Below are positions 1 through 9,384 of a DNA stretch of 33,328 nt, in pieces (the first letter of the stretch is position 1; every line of letters starts with the position of its first letter). The notes under the pieces were generated by a model. That model was not told where the DNA came from. It made no database searches and saw nothing but the letters and a program-made list of their open reading frames with translations. The stretch comes from a candidate division FCPU426 bacterium (lineage in GTDB: Bacteria; Oederibacteriota; JAAXVQ01; JAUVAV01), in the NCBI GenBank assembly GCA_030591525.1, contig JAUVAV010000031.1, forward strand, positions 1-33,328. Direction: 5' to 3'. The position numbers and the translations under genes were made by a program.

Positions 1-177
1 AGCCGAGCGGATGAACTGGGTTGGCTGACTCCGGCAGCCTATAATAATCTCGGCGTGCAGTATATGCAGCGGGCGGATTATGCCGAAGCCCAACGCTGCT
101 TCGCCCTGGCCTTGGAGCAGGCGCCGGGTTTGCAAGCCGCGCGCGATAATCTGGACCTGCTTGAAAAGAAACCGTAA
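1..177 (+). CDS. TPR-repeat protein, C-terminal part (5' end outside window)
   Basis: The frame is open from the first base and ends at TAA 175-177, giving the last 58 residues of a tetratricopeptide-repeat protein. The visible helices carry typical TPR spacing (AYNNLGVQYMQ, then YAEAQRCFALALEQAP), so it probably acts as a protein-interaction scaffold. The same 177 bases recur at 1998-2174 with no indel. The first 62 bases are identical and about 15 differences follow. No start is visible, so total length is unknown. The two copies bracket a Fic gene and gene scraps, so this is either one of two tandem TPR genes or the product of a local duplication. Confidence 0.75.
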   Translation, partial: SRADELGWLTPAAYNNLGVQYMQRADYAEAQRCFALALEQAPGLQAARDNLDLLEKKP

Positions 178-389
178 GCTGCCGGTTAGTTTCTCTATGG
201 AGAAATGTTGGCTGTTTTTTGATTTTCCAACTAAACAGCCCCGTTTTTTAGTAATTGACACACTATTTCGGATTTTGTTAAGCTTTTCTTGAGAATCGAT
301 TTTCTATCATCAGAAATTTATGTTTCGCATGTTATGTATTTAATGGCACAAAAATTATGTTTGGCAGTTTTTCCGATAAGGACACAACA
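178..389. other. intergenic stretch, no gene seen
   Basis: This is an AT-rich stretch without a convincing reading frame. It holds a 16-base match (266-281, TTTCGGATTTTGTTAA) to the gap after carB at 24197-24212. Both copies continue into a T-rich run. Confidence 0.5.
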
Positions 390-500
390 ATGGGCAATAA
401 AGATTACATTGAAACTGCATTCCTACATTTATCATTTGCCCTAAAGCTACAGCATGATCTTCCCCCCATGTTATGCCTTTTAAACCGAAGTTTACCATAA
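390..500 (+). pseudogene. N-terminal fragment of an unknown gene
   Basis: ATG 390 follows a good ribosome site (AAGGA at 378-382). The frame reads MGNKDYIETAFLHLSFALK and then loses coherence and stops at 498-500 after 36 codons. The start signal and the first 20 or so residues look like a genuine gene start. The remainder looks like frame noise after a deletion joint near 450-470. I do not recognise the family with confidence. Confidence 0.4.
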
Positions 501-565
501 CGCCTATGATCAATAAGGCGCTGGTTGAGATCGAGCGGGTGCGGGGAGAAAAGGATTCAATATGA
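473..565 (+). pseudogene. N-terminal fragment of a second Fic-family gene
   Basis: ATG 473 opens a 30-codon frame beginning MPFKPKFTITPMINKALVEI and ending in TGA at 563-565. The pattern (PKFTIT.. .INKAL..IE..RG) resembles the extreme N-terminus of many Fic/DOC proteins, which is family knowledge I am applying by eye. The rest of that protein is missing. An intact but different Fic gene starts 95 bases downstream. I read this as the stump of a deleted fic gene. It could also be a short peptide gene, which I think less likely. Confidence 0.5.
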
Positions 566-659
566 AATCATTGGACTTTGATTTTTTGAACCGAGAGTCA
601 ATTCCCATCGAGATGGGTGGATTTTTGTTTAGGGCAAAGCGAAAGAAACGGGGACAATA

Positions 660-1697
660 ATGAACTCATTCAAACCAGAGAATATAAAGCTTCCGTTAGG
701 TTCGGTCTGGCTTATGAACTCGATTGCCGAGTACAAAGGCAAGCAGGAACTCTACGTCAAGCAATCGCCTCAGATGTTAAAAACGCTGCTGGAAACAGCC
801 CTGATTGAAAGCGCGGAATCATCAAACCGCATTGAAGGGGTAACGGTTGATCACGCTCGATTAAAACCGCTGGTTATCGGCCACAGTAAACCCCGCGACC
901 GTTCGGAGGAAGAAGTCGCCGGATACCGCAAAGCGCTGGATTTGATACATAAAAAACACAAAAGTCTTCGGATTACTCCAGAGACGGTTAAAGCATTGCA
1001 TCGCCTCTGCCGCGGTGAGTCGTGGGACGCGGGCAAATGGAAAGAAAAAGACAACGACATTATTCGCAAGCACGCCGATGGCCGTGTGGAAGTGATTTAC
1101 AAGCCCGTGAGCGCCGCTGAAACACCGGAGATGATGAGGCAGTTATGTTTGTCATACGAGTATAGCGTTTCCCAGCTCAAATATCCCGACCTTTACGCGA
1201 TCACCTGCCTGGTGCTTGATTTTTTAAGTATCCATCCCTTCCGGGATGGCAACGGCAGGGCTTCGCGGCTTTTGACGTTACTGGCGCTTTATCAGCACGG
1301 ATTTATGGTCGTCAAGTATATCAGCCTTGAGCGTATCGTTGAACAGTCAAAAGAAACGTATTACGAAACTCTCAATAAAAGCTCGCAAAAATGGCATGCC
1401 GCAAAGCATGATGTGATGCCGTGGTTCAATTATTTCCTCGGGACGGTACTTGCGGCTTATAAGGAGTTTGAAGAGCGTGCGTCAAACTTCAAACCCGCTC
1501 GGGGAGCAAAAACAGCGCTACTAATGAAAGCGGTTGACAGTCAACAGGGAGAATTTTCTATCTCGGATATTGAACGCGCTTGCCCCTCGGTTAGTCGGGT
1601 ATTGATTAAAAAAGTGCTCCTTCAATTGCAAAAAGATAAAAAGGTCGCATGTCTGGGCAAAGGGCAGTCCGCAAAATGGAAACGAATGGTATACTAA
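660..1697 (+). CDS. Fic family protein (AMPylase-type) with C-terminal winged helix
   Basis: This is a 345-aa Fic-domain protein. Fic enzymes typically transfer AMP from ATP to a hydroxyl side chain of a target protein. The catalytic motif HPFRDGNGR lies at residues 192-200, with the catalytic His, the Asp that holds the metal and the GNGR phosphate loop intact. An N-terminal inhibitory-helix motif, SSNRIEG (54-60), matches the S/T-x-x-x-E-G type of class II Fic proteins, so the enzyme is probably self-inhibited. Residues about 280-340 look like a winged helix (SDIERACPSVSRVLIKKVL), suggesting DNA binding or autoregulation. ATG 660 overlaps the TAA of a short upstream frame. No separate antitoxin gene is adjacent, as expected for class II. 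The setting between two TPR-gene copies suggests an acquired gene. Confidence 0.9.
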   Translation: MNSFKPENIKLPLGSVWLMNSIAEYKGKQELYVKQSPQMLKTLLETALIESAESSNRIEGVTVDHARLKPLVIGHSKPRDRSEEEVAGYRKALDLIHKKHKSLRITPETVKALHRLCRGESWDAGKWKEKDNDIIRKHADGRVEVIYKPVSAAETPEMMRQLCLSYEYSVSQLKYPDLYAITCLVLDFLSIHPFRDGNGRASRLLTLLALYQHGFMVVKYISLERIVEQSKETYYETLNKSSQKWHAAKHDVMPWFNYFLGTVLAAYKEFEERASNFKPARGAKTALLMKAVDSQQGEFSISDIERACPSVSRVLIKKVLLQLQKDKKVACLGKGQSAKWKRMVY

Positions 1698-1773
1698 CTT
1701 TGCGAATGGTATACTGAATGGTATATTATTATCATTAATAAATAAAAAAATAGCCAGTAGAAACAGGGACTGT

Positions 1774-1808
1774 GATCGGGGCAAGATCATAATGATCTTG
1801 CCCCGATC
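1774..1808. repeat. perfect inverted repeat, 17-bp arms, 1-nt loop
   Basis: Arms GATCGGGGCAAGATCAT (1774-1790) and its exact complement (1792-1808) are separated by a single A. It lies 76 bases after the fic stop. It sits exactly at the point where coding similarity of the downstream TPR copy begins. There is no T-run, so a terminator is less likely than an insertion or excision end. Confidence 0.8.
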
Positions 1809-2174
1809 AAATGGATACACCTCCAAAAAGAATTTCACAGTAAAGCCGGCCAAGCCATCCGGCAGGGCCGGGTGAATGACGCGCTGGCCGAATGGATGCG
1901 CATGATAGAATTAGCGCCGGAATGGAAAGATACTTATGAAAACCTGGGATGGTTGTACCTTAAAATGAAGCGCCCGGAAGCAACCTTTAAAATGTATAGC
2001 CGAGCGGATGAACTGGGTTGGCTGACTCCGGCAGCCTATAATAATCTCGGCGTGCAGTACATGCAGCGCGCCCGTTATGCCGAAGCCCAACGCTGCTTCG
2101 CCCTGGCCCTGGAGCAGGCTCCGGATATGCAAGCGGCGCGCGATAATCTGGACCTGCTTAATAAGCAACCTTGA
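1809..2174 (+). pseudogene. TPR-repeat protein, 5'-truncated copy
   Basis: The TPR pattern is readable in frame from 1809 (LQKEFHSKAGQAIRQGRVND), which is before the first possible start, GTG 1872. The frame is closed by TGA at 1773-1775, inside the start of the 35-bp palindrome region. So the gene has lost its original 5' end. If translated from GTG 1872 it gives 100 aa with about two and a half TPR units. No Shine-Dalgarno is visible before 1872. The last 177 bases duplicate the fragment at 1-177. It is probably non-functional, or a short remnant protein at best. Confidence 0.6.
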
Positions 2175-2202
2175 ACGTGCCAATTTAAAAGAGGGACTAA
2201 TT

Positions 2203-3033
2203 ATGGAAATGCAAACTATCCACATCATAATTCTGCTAATCACCGGCCTGGGGGTTGGATTTGCGGGTGGACTTTTAGGCGTAGGCGGATGTTTTATTAT
2301 GGTGCCGATCCAGTTTTGGGTATTAACCTCGCTAGGGTTTGACGCTACCATGGCCATTAGAATTGCTTTTGGCACCGGACTGGCCGTGGTTTTACCTACA
2401 GCCATTAGCAGCGCCCTGGGACATCACCGCAAACATGTTGTTTATTGGAAAGCCGGTATTATCCTGGGTTTAACCGGTTTTGCCGGCGCCTTTACAGGCG
2501 GGTTCATTGCTACCCATGTTTCCGGCGATTTTCTAAAGGTCGGATTCGGGCTGGTTATTTTAGCCGGCGCGCTCAGAATGCTGACAGCCAAACCATTAAA
2601 AGTGGATGGAGAGCCGGTAGATAAGGTGTCAATTTTTATGCTCTGGGGATTTCCGCTGGGAATGGTATCCGGCATGTTAGGGATAGGCGGCGGGGTATTA
2701 ATAGTGCCGGTTATGGTTTATGCCCTGCGATTTAAAATCCATCAGGCTGTGGGAACCTCCTCGGCCTTAATGATAATTACCTCCATCGGAGCCATTATAG
2801 CTTACATGGTCAATGGATGGCATGTTTCAGGCTTGCCGTCCTATTCTTTAGGTTATGTTAATCTTTTGCAATGGATTATATTGGCGGGAACCAGCGTGCC
2901 TATGGCGCAATTGGGAGTGAAAGCCGCGCATAAGCTCCCGGCTAAACAGTTAAAGTGGATATTTATAATTATAATGTTTTACATGGGTTTGAAAATGACA
3001 GGGTTTTTTAGTTTGCTTCATGTGCCGATATGA
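2203..3033 (+). CDS. TauE/SafE family (TSUP) membrane permease
   Basis: A 276-aa polytopic inner-membrane protein of the TauE/SafE family. Members move sulfite, sulfonates, sulfolactate or similar anions; the substrate cannot be told from sequence. The two inverted-repeat halves each carry the family glycine signature: GLLGVGG near residues 23-29, and MLGIGGGVLIVP in the second half after a charged loop (LKVDGEPVDK). About eight membrane segments are visible. ATG 2203 is chosen because GAGGG lies 7 bases upstream (2191-2195). The frame is open further upstream but only across the TPR gene in another phase. No sulfur-metabolism neighbour supports a specific role. Confidence 0.88.
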   Translation: MEMQTIHIIILLITGLGVGFAGGLLGVGGCFIMVPIQFWVLTSLGFDATMAIRIAFGTGLAVVLPTAISSALGHHRKHVVYWKAGIILGLTGFAGAFTGGFIATHVSGDFLKVGFGLVILAGALRMLTAKPLKVDGEPVDKVSIFMLWGFPLGMVSGMLGIGGGVLIVPVMVYALRFKIHQAVGTSSALMIITSIGAIIAYMVNGWHVSGLPSYSLGYVNLLQWIILAGTSVPMAQLGVKAAHKLPAKQLKWIFIIIMFYMGLKMTGFFSLLHVPI

Positions 3034-3131
3034 TTTAGGATATAGGTTACCCACCTTAGACGGCACTTAGGTTACATCAATAATTGGTTACAAGTGGATT
3101 TATTTATAAGTATAAGGAGTCGTTGCTTTTA

Positions 3132-3869
3132 ATGAAAATCACGGTTTTAATCCCGGCTCGGAATGAACAGGAGACCATTCTGGAAATTTTGCATCGTGTC
3201 AAGATGGAATTTGAATATTTTGACGGCGAGATTATTGTGATTGACGACGGCTCGCACGACGCCACGGCCGAGCTGGTCGGTTCTGTTTCCGGGGTCTCGG
3301 TCATCCGCCTGCCGGTTTCCCGGGGCAAAGGCGCGGCCTTGCAGGCCGGACTGCGGCAAGCCCGGGGAGACATTATTCTAATCCAGGATGCCGACCTGGA
3401 ATATGATCCTACTGATTATCCGATATTGCTCCGGTCCGTACTAAAAGGGGAAGCCCAGGTAGTATACGGTTCGAGGATACTGGGCGCGGCCGCGGGACGC
3501 AGTACGGGTCTTCCCAGCCTGGAAAGGTATTGGGGAGGAAGATTTCTATCATGGTTGACCACAGCTCTTTATGGTGCTAAGATAACTGACATTAACACCG
3601 GGTATAAAGTCTTCCGTACGGCATGTTTGCGAAACCTGGAATTCCAGGCCGAGGGTTTTGAGTTTTCGGCTGAGATAACCGCCCAACTGCTTAAAAAGGG
3701 GATTCCGATTCTGGAAGTACCGATTGCCTACACTCCCCGAACCTTGGTTCAAGGAAAGAAATATTGCTGGAAAGATGGAATTAGGGCGTTAGGGATGCTA
3801 TTGAAAATGCGGTGGAAGCAACCGGAAGAGCAAGACAAAACAGGAGATTGTAAACTTGAAAAAGAATAG
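3132..3869 (+). CDS. glycosyltransferase family 2 (DPM1/DPG-synthase-like)
   Basis: A 245-aa GT-A fold glycosyltransferase. It has the N-terminal nucleotide-binding strand [10 protein letters not shown] (3-12), the DDG motif at 38-40, the metal-binding DAD at 86-88 (QDADLEYDP) and DINTGYK at 153-159, a combination seen in dolichol/polyprenyl-phosphate sugar transferases. There is no C-terminal membrane segment, so it is the short soluble or peripheral type. It probably loads a sugar onto a polyprenyl phosphate or glycolipid for envelope assembly (inference). ATG 3132 follows AAGGAGT (3114-3120). The 3' end overlaps the TTG start of purL by 14 bases, so it is co-transcribed with the purine genes, though no functional link is evident. 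Confidence 0.85.
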   Translation: MKITVLIPARNEQETILEILHRVKMEFEYFDGEIIVIDDGSHDATAELVGSVSGVSVIRLPVSRGKGAALQAGLRQARGDIILIQDADLEYDPTDYPILLRSVLKGEAQVVYGSRILGAAAGRSTGLPSLERYWGGRFLSWLTTALYGAKITDINTGYKVFRTACLRNLEFQAEGFEFSAEITAQLLKKGIPILEVPIAYTPRTLVQGKKYCWKDGIRALGMLLKMRWKQPEEQDKTGDCKLEKE

Positions 3870-6162
3870 CCCGAAGAAGAAGGCATCTATGAAACGGGGC
3901 AAGCTTTTACCAGTGGCTGATCCGAAAGATCCGGAAATTACGCCTAAGTTGGTGAAAGAGCACGGTTTAACGCCACGGGAGTATAGCACTATTAATAAAA
4001 TTCTCGGGCGCCAGCCGACCTATACCGAGCTGGGTATTTTTTCCGTAATGTGGTCGGAACATTGTTCTTATAAAAATTCCCGGCCGGTGCTCCGGCAGTT
4101 GCCTACTCAGGGCCCCCGGGTCATTCAAGGGCCGGGCGAGAACGCGGGAGTAATGGATATTGGCGGAGGCCGGGCCGTATGTTTTAAGGTGGAATCGCAT
4201 AATCATCCCAGCGCGATTGAGCCGTACCAGGGAGCGGCTACCGGTGTGGGCGGAATTCTGCGGGATATTTTTACCATGGGAGCCCGTCCTGTGGCCTGCC
4301 TCGATTCCCTGCGGTTTGGAAAACTCAATCACCTGCGGGCCCGCCGCCATTTTACCGGGGTAGTGGCCGGGATAGCCGGTTATGGCAATTGCATTGGTGT
4401 GCCGACCATTGGCGGAGAAGTGATGTTTGATGATACTTATTTGGATAATTGCCTGGTAAACGTTATGGCCGTGGGATTCATGCGGCATAAGCATCTGACC
4501 CTGGGCCGGGCGCACGGGGTTGGCAACCGGGTTATATACATCGGAGCTACGACCGGAAGGGACGGAATTCACGGAGCCACTTTTGCGTCCGAGGAGTTAT
4601 CTGAGGAAGCTGAGGAACGGCGGAGCGCGGTCCAGGTAGCAGATCCTTTTATGGAAAAACTCCTCTTGGAAGCCACCCTGGAATTAATCCGGGGCGGACA
4701 CTTGGTCGGTATCCAGGATATGGGAGCCGCCGGTTTAAGCTGCTCGACCAGTGAAATGGCGGCCCGGGGACATACGGGTATTGATATCGAACTGGCCCAC
4801 GTACCCCAGAGGGAATCCGGGATGACGCCTTATGAAATCATGCTCTCCGAGTCACAGGAACGCATGCTGCTGATTGCCAAGCCAGGGCAGGAGAAGGCGG
4901 TAAAGCGCATATTGAAAAAATGGCATCTCCATGCCGCGGATATCGGATGCGTTACCAAGGACGGCCTGGTAAGAGTGAGATACCATGGGCAAGTAGTGGC
5001 CGAGATGCCGGCCGGTGCCTTGGCAGATACCAAGTTTCCGGGATATCCCACTTACCACCGGCCCGCGAGGCGTCCGGCTTATCTTGACAAGGTGAAAACA
5101 TTTCCCGCTGAGTTTCAAAGCCGTGAACCTGATCTGGAAAATGCGCTCTTGCGATTACTCGCGTCTCAGAATCTATGTTCCAAACGTTATATCTGGCAGC
5201 AATATGACCACATGGTCCGGACCAACACCCTGCTTCTGCCGGGTGCGGGCGCCGCGGTTTTACGGGTCAAGCATACTAAAAAAGCCGTGGCCGTGGCTAT
5301 GGACGGGAACAACCGCTATACTTATCTGGATCCTCATCTGGGCGGGCGCATTGCCGTGGCGGAAGCCGCCCGCAATGTGGCTGTCACCGGGGCGCTGCCG
5401 ATCGGCGTAACCAACTGCCTGAATTTTGGCAATCCCATGGATCCCGAGATATTCTGGCAATTCAAGCAGGCGGTAAAGGGAATGGCCGAAGCCTGCCGGG
5501 CCTTGAACCTTCCCGTAACCGGAGGAAACGTCAGTTTATATAATGAAAGTCCGGCCGGAGCAGTGGATCCTACCCCGATTGTGGGAGTGGTAGGCTTGCT
5601 GGAAGATCACGCCCTCATGGTTACCCCCTGGTTTAAAACCTCGGGGGATGTTATTGTCTTGCTGGGTAAAACCCATGATGAATTAGGCGGGTCATCCTGG
5701 CTCTATGAATTGCAGGGAATCAAGGCGGGAAAACCGCCGGTCTTGAATCTTAAACCTGAATCTGCGCTTCAGAAAGTCCTGGTCCAGGCCGCTGGTTTAG
5801 GTCTTTTAAGGTCGGCGCAGGACTGTTCAGACGGGGGGCTGGCCGTAGCTGCGGCGGAATGCACTTTTTTAGGCCGGACCGCCGGCCAGGTCTTAATGGG
5901 CGCGGAATTGAATTTGGGCACCGGACTTTCGGACACCAGCCTGCTTTTCTCGGAAAGCCAGTCCCGGGTGCTGGCGAGTGTTTCACCTCCGGATTTTCTG
6001 CGCCTGGTTGATTTATGCCGGAGCAAGGGATTGGACCTGATAGAAGTAGGCCGGGTCGGAGGGAAATTCCTGCGTGTCTATCATCATGGCAGGCCCCTGC
6101 TGGAACAAAAAACCGGGGATCTGTATTCCGCCTGGAAAAACGGATTAGCAGCATATGTTTAA
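3856..6162 (+). CDS. purL: phosphoribosylformylglycinamidine synthase subunit PurL
   Basis: PurL converts FGAR to FGAM with ATP, using ammonia delivered by PurQ. At 768 aa this is the small PurL type that works with separate PurQ (glutaminase) and PurS, not the roughly 1300-aa fused enzyme. Visible marks are [13 protein letters not shown] (65-77), ESHNHPS (113-119), the [12 protein letters not shown] loop (126-137) and a second AIRS-like half with [13 protein letters not shown] 3856 is taken as the start because GGAG (3843-3846) sits 9 bases upstream. ATG 3889 is an alternative with a weaker site. The extra lysine-rich N-terminus ([16 protein letters not shown]) is unusual. It overlaps purF by 8 bases. 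purQ and purS are not in this window. Confidence 0.96.
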   Translation: MKKNSPKKKASMKRGKLLPVADPKDPEITPKLVKEHGLTPREYSTINKILGRQPTYTELGIFSVMWSEHCSYKNSRPVLRQLPTQGPRVIQGPGENAGVMDIGGGRAVCFKVESHNHPSAIEPYQGAATGVGGILRDIFTMGARPVACLDSLRFGKLNHLRARRHFTGVVAGIAGYGNCIGVPTIGGEVMFDDTYLDNCLVNVMAVGFMRHKHLTLGRAHGVGNRVIYIGATTGRDGIHGATFASEELSEEAEERRSAVQVADPFMEKLLLEATLELIRGGHLVGIQDMGAAGLSCSTSEMAARGHTGIDIELAHVPQRESGMTPYEIMLSESQERMLLIAKPGQEKAVKRILKKWHLHAADIGCVTKDGLVRVRYHGQVVAEMPAGALADTKFPGYPTYHRPARRPAYLDKVKTFPAEFQSREPDLENALLRLLASQNLCSKRYIWQQYDHMVRTNTLLLPGAGAAVLRVKHTKKAVAVAMDGNNRYTYLDPHLGGRIAVAEAARNVAVTGALPIGVTNCLNFGNPMDPEIFWQFKQAVKGMAEACRALNLPVTGGNVSLYNESPAGAVDPTPIVGVVGLLEDHALMVTPWFKTSGDVIVLLGKTHDELGGSSWLYELQGIKAGKPPVLNLKPESALQKVLVQAAGLGLLRSAQDCSDGGLAVAAAECTFLGRTAGQVLMGAELNLGTGLSDTSLLFSESQSRVLASVSPPDFLRLVDLCRSKGLDLIEVGRVGGKFLRVYHHGRPLLEQKTGDLYSAWKNGLAAYV

Positions 6163-7591
6163 GGATAAGCCCCGGGAGGCCTGCGGCGTAGCCGGGGTAT
6201 ATGGCGCGCCCGAGGCTTCCAAGCTGGTTTATTTAATGCTTTACGCTATGCAGCATCGCGGTCAGGAAGGCGCCGGAATCGTAGTCGCCAATGACCGCGG
6301 TTTTGATGCGGTGAGAAATACGGGTCTGGTGGCGGATATTTTCAACGCTGATAATCTCGCAGCTATGGCCGGCGTCTCGGCTATCGGCCACGTCCGATAT
6401 TCCACTACCGGATCTTCAGTGGAAAAAAACGCCCAGCCGATTATGGTGGGGTATAGCCGCGGAAACCTGGCCGTGGCGCATAACGGCAACCTGGTGAATG
6501 CTGATGAAATTCATCGCGAACTGGAGGAGTACGGTTCAATATTTCAGACCACGGCAGACACCGAGGTTCTCATCCATTTAATCGCCCGGAGTGCGGAAGA
6601 TGATTTTCTCGACGCCCTGACGGACAGCCTTAAAAAACTAAAAGGCGCCTATTCCCTGGTTCTATTGACCGACGATTCCCTGATTGCGGTTCGCGATCCC
6701 CAGGGTTTTCGTCCGCTGGCCCTGGGCAAGATTAAGGACGCCTATGTAGCAGCTTCCGAGACCTGCGCTTTTGATCTCATCGGTGCTGAGTATATCCGGG
6801 ATATCGAGCCCGGAGAGATTGTAATAATTGACCGGAAGGGGATGCGGTCCCGGCGCTTTGCGGAAAAAAATACCGGAGAAGCGCTCTGTATTTTTGAAAA
6901 CATTTACTTTTCCCGCCCGGATTCCTGGATTTTCGGCCACTCCTGCTGGGAATCCCGGCGCCGGCTGGGAATCATGCTGGCCCGGGAAAATAAGCATGCC
7001 GCCGATATCGTGGTTCCGGTTCCGGATTCAGGAGTATGCGCGGCGATTGGCTTTGCCGAGGAGTCCCGGCTTCCTTTTGCCATGGCTCTGATTCGTAACC
7101 ATTATGTCGGCCGAACATTTATTGAGCCTTCCCAATCCATTAGGGATTTCGGGGTGAGGCTGAAATTTAATTGTGTTCGGGAAGCGGTAAAGGGAAAACG
7201 CGTTATAGTAGTGGATGACTCCCTGGTCCGGGGCACTACTTCGCGTAAAATTGTCAGCATGATCCGGCAGGCCGGGGCCAGGGAAATTCATATGCGCTTA
7301 AGTTCGCCGCCGGTAAAGTATCCCTGCTTCTACGGTATGGATTTTCCCACGCGCCGTGAGTTAATCGCCGCCAATCATGATCTCGGGCAGATTGCCGAGT
7401 TTTTGCAAGTAGACAGCGTAGCCTACCTGTCACGCGAGGGTATGCTGAAGGCCATGCCGAACCACGAAGGGAATTTCTGCCAGGCTTGCTTCAACGGAGA
7501 TTATCCCGTGGATTTTAAAAACCGGCAGGAGATAAGCGGGCGGGATGTAAAAGAGAAGCAGGTTAGCAGGAAGCGCATCACTCAAATATAA
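6155..7591 (+). CDS. purF: amidophosphoribosyltransferase (Fe-S, propeptide type)
   Basis: PurF makes 5-phosphoribosylamine from PRPP and glutamine, the first step of purine synthesis. The 478-aa protein begins [10 protein letters not shown]. Cys10 is the expected N-terminal glutaminase nucleophile, so a 9-residue propeptide should be removed, as in the Bacillus-type enzyme. Four cysteines (C245, C391, C442, C445, the last two as CQAC) match the [4Fe-4S] cluster ligands of that class. The PRPP loop [14 protein letters not shown] (350-363) is intact. ATG 6155 lies inside the end of purL (8-base overlap), implying translational coupling. The last 20 or so residues are a basic tail. Confidence 0.97.
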   Translation: MFKDKPREACGVAGVYGAPEASKLVYLMLYAMQHRGQEGAGIVVANDRGFDAVRNTGLVADIFNADNLAAMAGVSAIGHVRYSTTGSSVEKNAQPIMVGYSRGNLAVAHNGNLVNADEIHRELEEYGSIFQTTADTEVLIHLIARSAEDDFLDALTDSLKKLKGAYSLVLLTDDSLIAVRDPQGFRPLALGKIKDAYVAASETCAFDLIGAEYIRDIEPGEIVIIDRKGMRSRRFAEKNTGEALCIFENIYFSRPDSWIFGHSCWESRRRLGIMLARENKHAADIVVPVPDSGVCAAIGFAEESRLPFAMALIRNHYVGRTFIEPSQSIRDFGVRLKFNCVREAVKGKRVIVVDDSLVRGTTSRKIVSMIRQAGAREIHMRLSSPPVKYPCFYGMDFPTRRELIAANHDLGQIAEFLQVDSVAYLSREGMLKAMPNHEGNFCQACFNGDYPVDFKNRQEISGRDVKEKQVSRKRITQI

Positions 7592-7612
7592 AAAAATATG
7601 GGAGGGTCGGAA

Positions 7613-8653
7613 GTGAATAAAAATATCTCTCAGGACGCCTATGCCGCGGCCGGAGTGGACATTAAGGCCGGCCAGGAAGCCGTACGCCGGATGCGAAATC
7701 ATGTTCGTACCGCGCGAACCAAGGGAGTGCTGGGAGACCTGGGGGCTTTTGGAGGTCTTTTCCTGCTTCCCACGGGCTATAGTCAGCCGGTGTTGGTAAG
7801 TTCTACGGATGGCGTCGGGACCAAGGTCATGCTGGCCGCCGGGATGAACCGCTATGATACGGTCGGGCAAGACCTGGTAAATCATTGCGTGAATGACATT
7901 CTGGTCCAGGGGGCATGCCCGCTTTTTTTTATGGACTACTTTGCCACGGGCAAATTAAATCCCCTGGTGGCCGAACAAATCGTCAAGGGATTAGCCAAGG
8001 CCTGCCGGGAAAATCAGTGCGCGCTCTTAGGCGGAGAAACCGCCGAGATGCCGGGAGTTTACCATGGCGAAGATTTCGATCTGGCCGGCACTATAGTTGG
8101 TATGGTTGAGAAAAAATCAGTGATTGACGGCCAACGCATACGGCCCGGAGACGTGCTGCTGGGCCTGCCCTCCAGCGGCCTGCATACTAACGGGTATTCT
8201 CTGGTCCGCCGGATTTTATTCCAACAAAAGGGATATAACCTGCAGACCTTTATTCCGGAGCTTTCCCTGGGACTGGGGGACGAGCTTCTGAAAGTACACC
8301 GTTCCTACCTGGCGGTGATACAATCCCTGCTGAAGAAAATCCGGGTAAAAGGACTGGCCCATCTCACCGGCGGAGGCTGGCTGGAAAATATTCCGCGGAT
8401 TCTTCCGTCTGATTGCCAGGCGCTTGTTGAGCAGGGCAGCTGGCCCATACTTCCGATTTTTAATTATCTGCAAGAGAAAGGACGGCTGGATGAAACTACC
8501 ATGTACCGGACTTTTAATATGGGCATCGGCATGGTGATAGTAGTTGCCCGCTCAGAGGCGGATCAAGCCGTACAAGCCGTGAAGGCTCTGCGGGAACCGG
8601 TTTATCAGGTGGGAGAGATCGTAAAAGGCTCCAAGTGCGTCCGCCTCGTGTGA
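7613..8653 (+). CDS. purM: phosphoribosylformylglycinamidine cyclo-ligase
   Basis: PurM (AIR synthetase) closes FGAM to AIR with ATP, the step after PurL. The family marks are AYAAAGVDIKAG near the N-terminus, STDGVGTKV, NDILVQGACPLFFMDYFATG and GGETAEMPGVYH, and the length (346 aa) is normal. GTG 7613 is preferred over the in-frame ATG 7598 because the GGAGGG box (7601-7606) lies just before the GTG and inside the alternative frame. It sits 21 bases after purF, giving an operon purL-purF-purM. The stop codon (8651-8653) lies within a 14-bp sequence that is repeated after the next two genes. Confidence 0.96.
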   Translation: MNKNISQDAYAAAGVDIKAGQEAVRRMRNHVRTARTKGVLGDLGAFGGLFLLPTGYSQPVLVSSTDGVGTKVMLAAGMNRYDTVGQDLVNHCVNDILVQGACPLFFMDYFATGKLNPLVAEQIVKGLAKACRENQCALLGGETAEMPGVYHGEDFDLAGTIVGMVEKKSVIDGQRIRPGDVLLGLPSSGLHTNGYSLVRRILFQQKGYNLQTFIPELSLGLGDELLKVHRSYLAVIQSLLKKIRVKGLAHLTGGGWLENIPRILPSDCQALVEQGSWPILPIFNYLQEKGRLDETTMYRTFNMGIGMVIVVARSEADQAVQAVKALREPVYQVGEIVKGSKCVRLV

Positions 8654-8665
8654 CATGTCCCCTTA
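8652..8665 (+). repeat. 14-bp direct repeat, left copy
   Basis: GACATGTCCCCTTA overlaps the purM stop codon. It is repeated exactly at 9385-9398 on the other side of the following gene pair. Confidence 0.7.
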
Positions 8666-8703
8666 CTTACGGAACAATATTTTGGAACCAAAGGATTAGT
8701 TAA

Positions 8704-9045
8704 ATGAAAATAATCAAAGATGCTTTAACTCGGGCTGAACTCAATCAGGCGGCAGACGCGCTATTTGGCAATATGATAAAAGCCGTGGTTGATATTGACC
8801 GGAAAGTAATGGCAGTAGACGCGGAACTTCATTCTGATATAGAAGCATTGCTTTTAGAAGATGGTTCGAATCAAAAAAATCTCTGGGGAATCAATTTGTA
8901 TCCTGAAATTCCCGGAAATGATTTTGTGGAGTTTGATGCCATGATCAACCTGAAACCTTCACAGGGCAATCGAAGCCGCGGAGTAGAGGATGTAAAAATT
9001 CAGAAAGAAATCATGGCGGTGGTTGAAAAGTGGGTGAAAGGATGA
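8704..9045 (+). CDS. DUF5674 family protein
   Basis: A 113-aa protein that fits the DUF5674 family by eye: AVVDIDRKVMAVDAELHSDIEALLLEDGS, then WGINLYPEI, the acidic segment DFVEFDAMIN and the strongly conserved-looking PSQGNRSRGVED near the C-terminus. The function of the family is unknown to me. Its small size and pairing with a second small gene recall toxin-antitoxin or accessory modules (inference only). ATG 8704 follows AAAGGA with a 9-base spacer. Its TGA overlaps the next ATG (ATGA, 9042-9045), so the two are translated as a pair. The pair is flanked by exact 14-bp direct repeats, suggesting insertion after purM. Confidence 0.75.
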   Translation: MKIIKDALTRAELNQAADALFGNMIKAVVDIDRKVMAVDAELHSDIEALLLEDGSNQKNLWGINLYPEIPGNDFVEFDAMINLKPSQGNRSRGVEDVKIQKEIMAVVEKWVKG

Positions 9046-9374
9046 ATTACCAGCATAAAGATCTTGCGGCCGGAAGGTGGCAGCAGTTAAGCTTGATTGA
9101 ACAAATGGCGAATATCGGGAGTGAAGTTGAACGCTTTATAAATTGGCGAGTGAAGAAAAATGAGGTTTATTGTCAAAAGTCATTTGAACGGGCGCTGGAG
9201 TTATTGGATTTATCAATCGATAATTTTACAAAAGCTTTTCATTTAAAAGAGCTGGTACGGGTAAGAGAAGCTCTGGTGGATTTTTATTTAGAAGCGGGGC
9301 ACTTCAAAGCAACGGCGGAGTCCTGGAAAAAATACTTTTCCCATTTTACCTTTGCAGTGCGGAAAAATCATTAA
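9042..9374 (+). CDS. small helical protein of unknown function, partner of the DUF5674 gene
   Basis: A 110-aa protein starting MNYQHKDLAAGRWQQLSLIE. It is mostly helical with many charged residues (IGSEVERFINWRVKKNEVY, FERALELLDLSIDNF, KELVRVREALVDFYLEAG) and ends with an aromatic stretch (SWKKYFSHFTFAVRKNH). I remember similar hypothetical proteins from candidate-phylum genomes but know no function. ATG 9042 is chosen because it overlaps the upstream stop as ATGA. An in-frame start at 9030 is possible. It is probably made in a fixed ratio with the DUF5674 protein. Confidence 0.7.
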   Translation: MNYQHKDLAAGRWQQLSLIEQMANIGSEVERFINWRVKKNEVYCQKSFERALELLDLSIDNFTKAFHLKELVRVREALVDFYLEAGHFKATAESWKKYFSHFTFAVRKNH

Positions 9375-9384
9375 GGACATAGGG

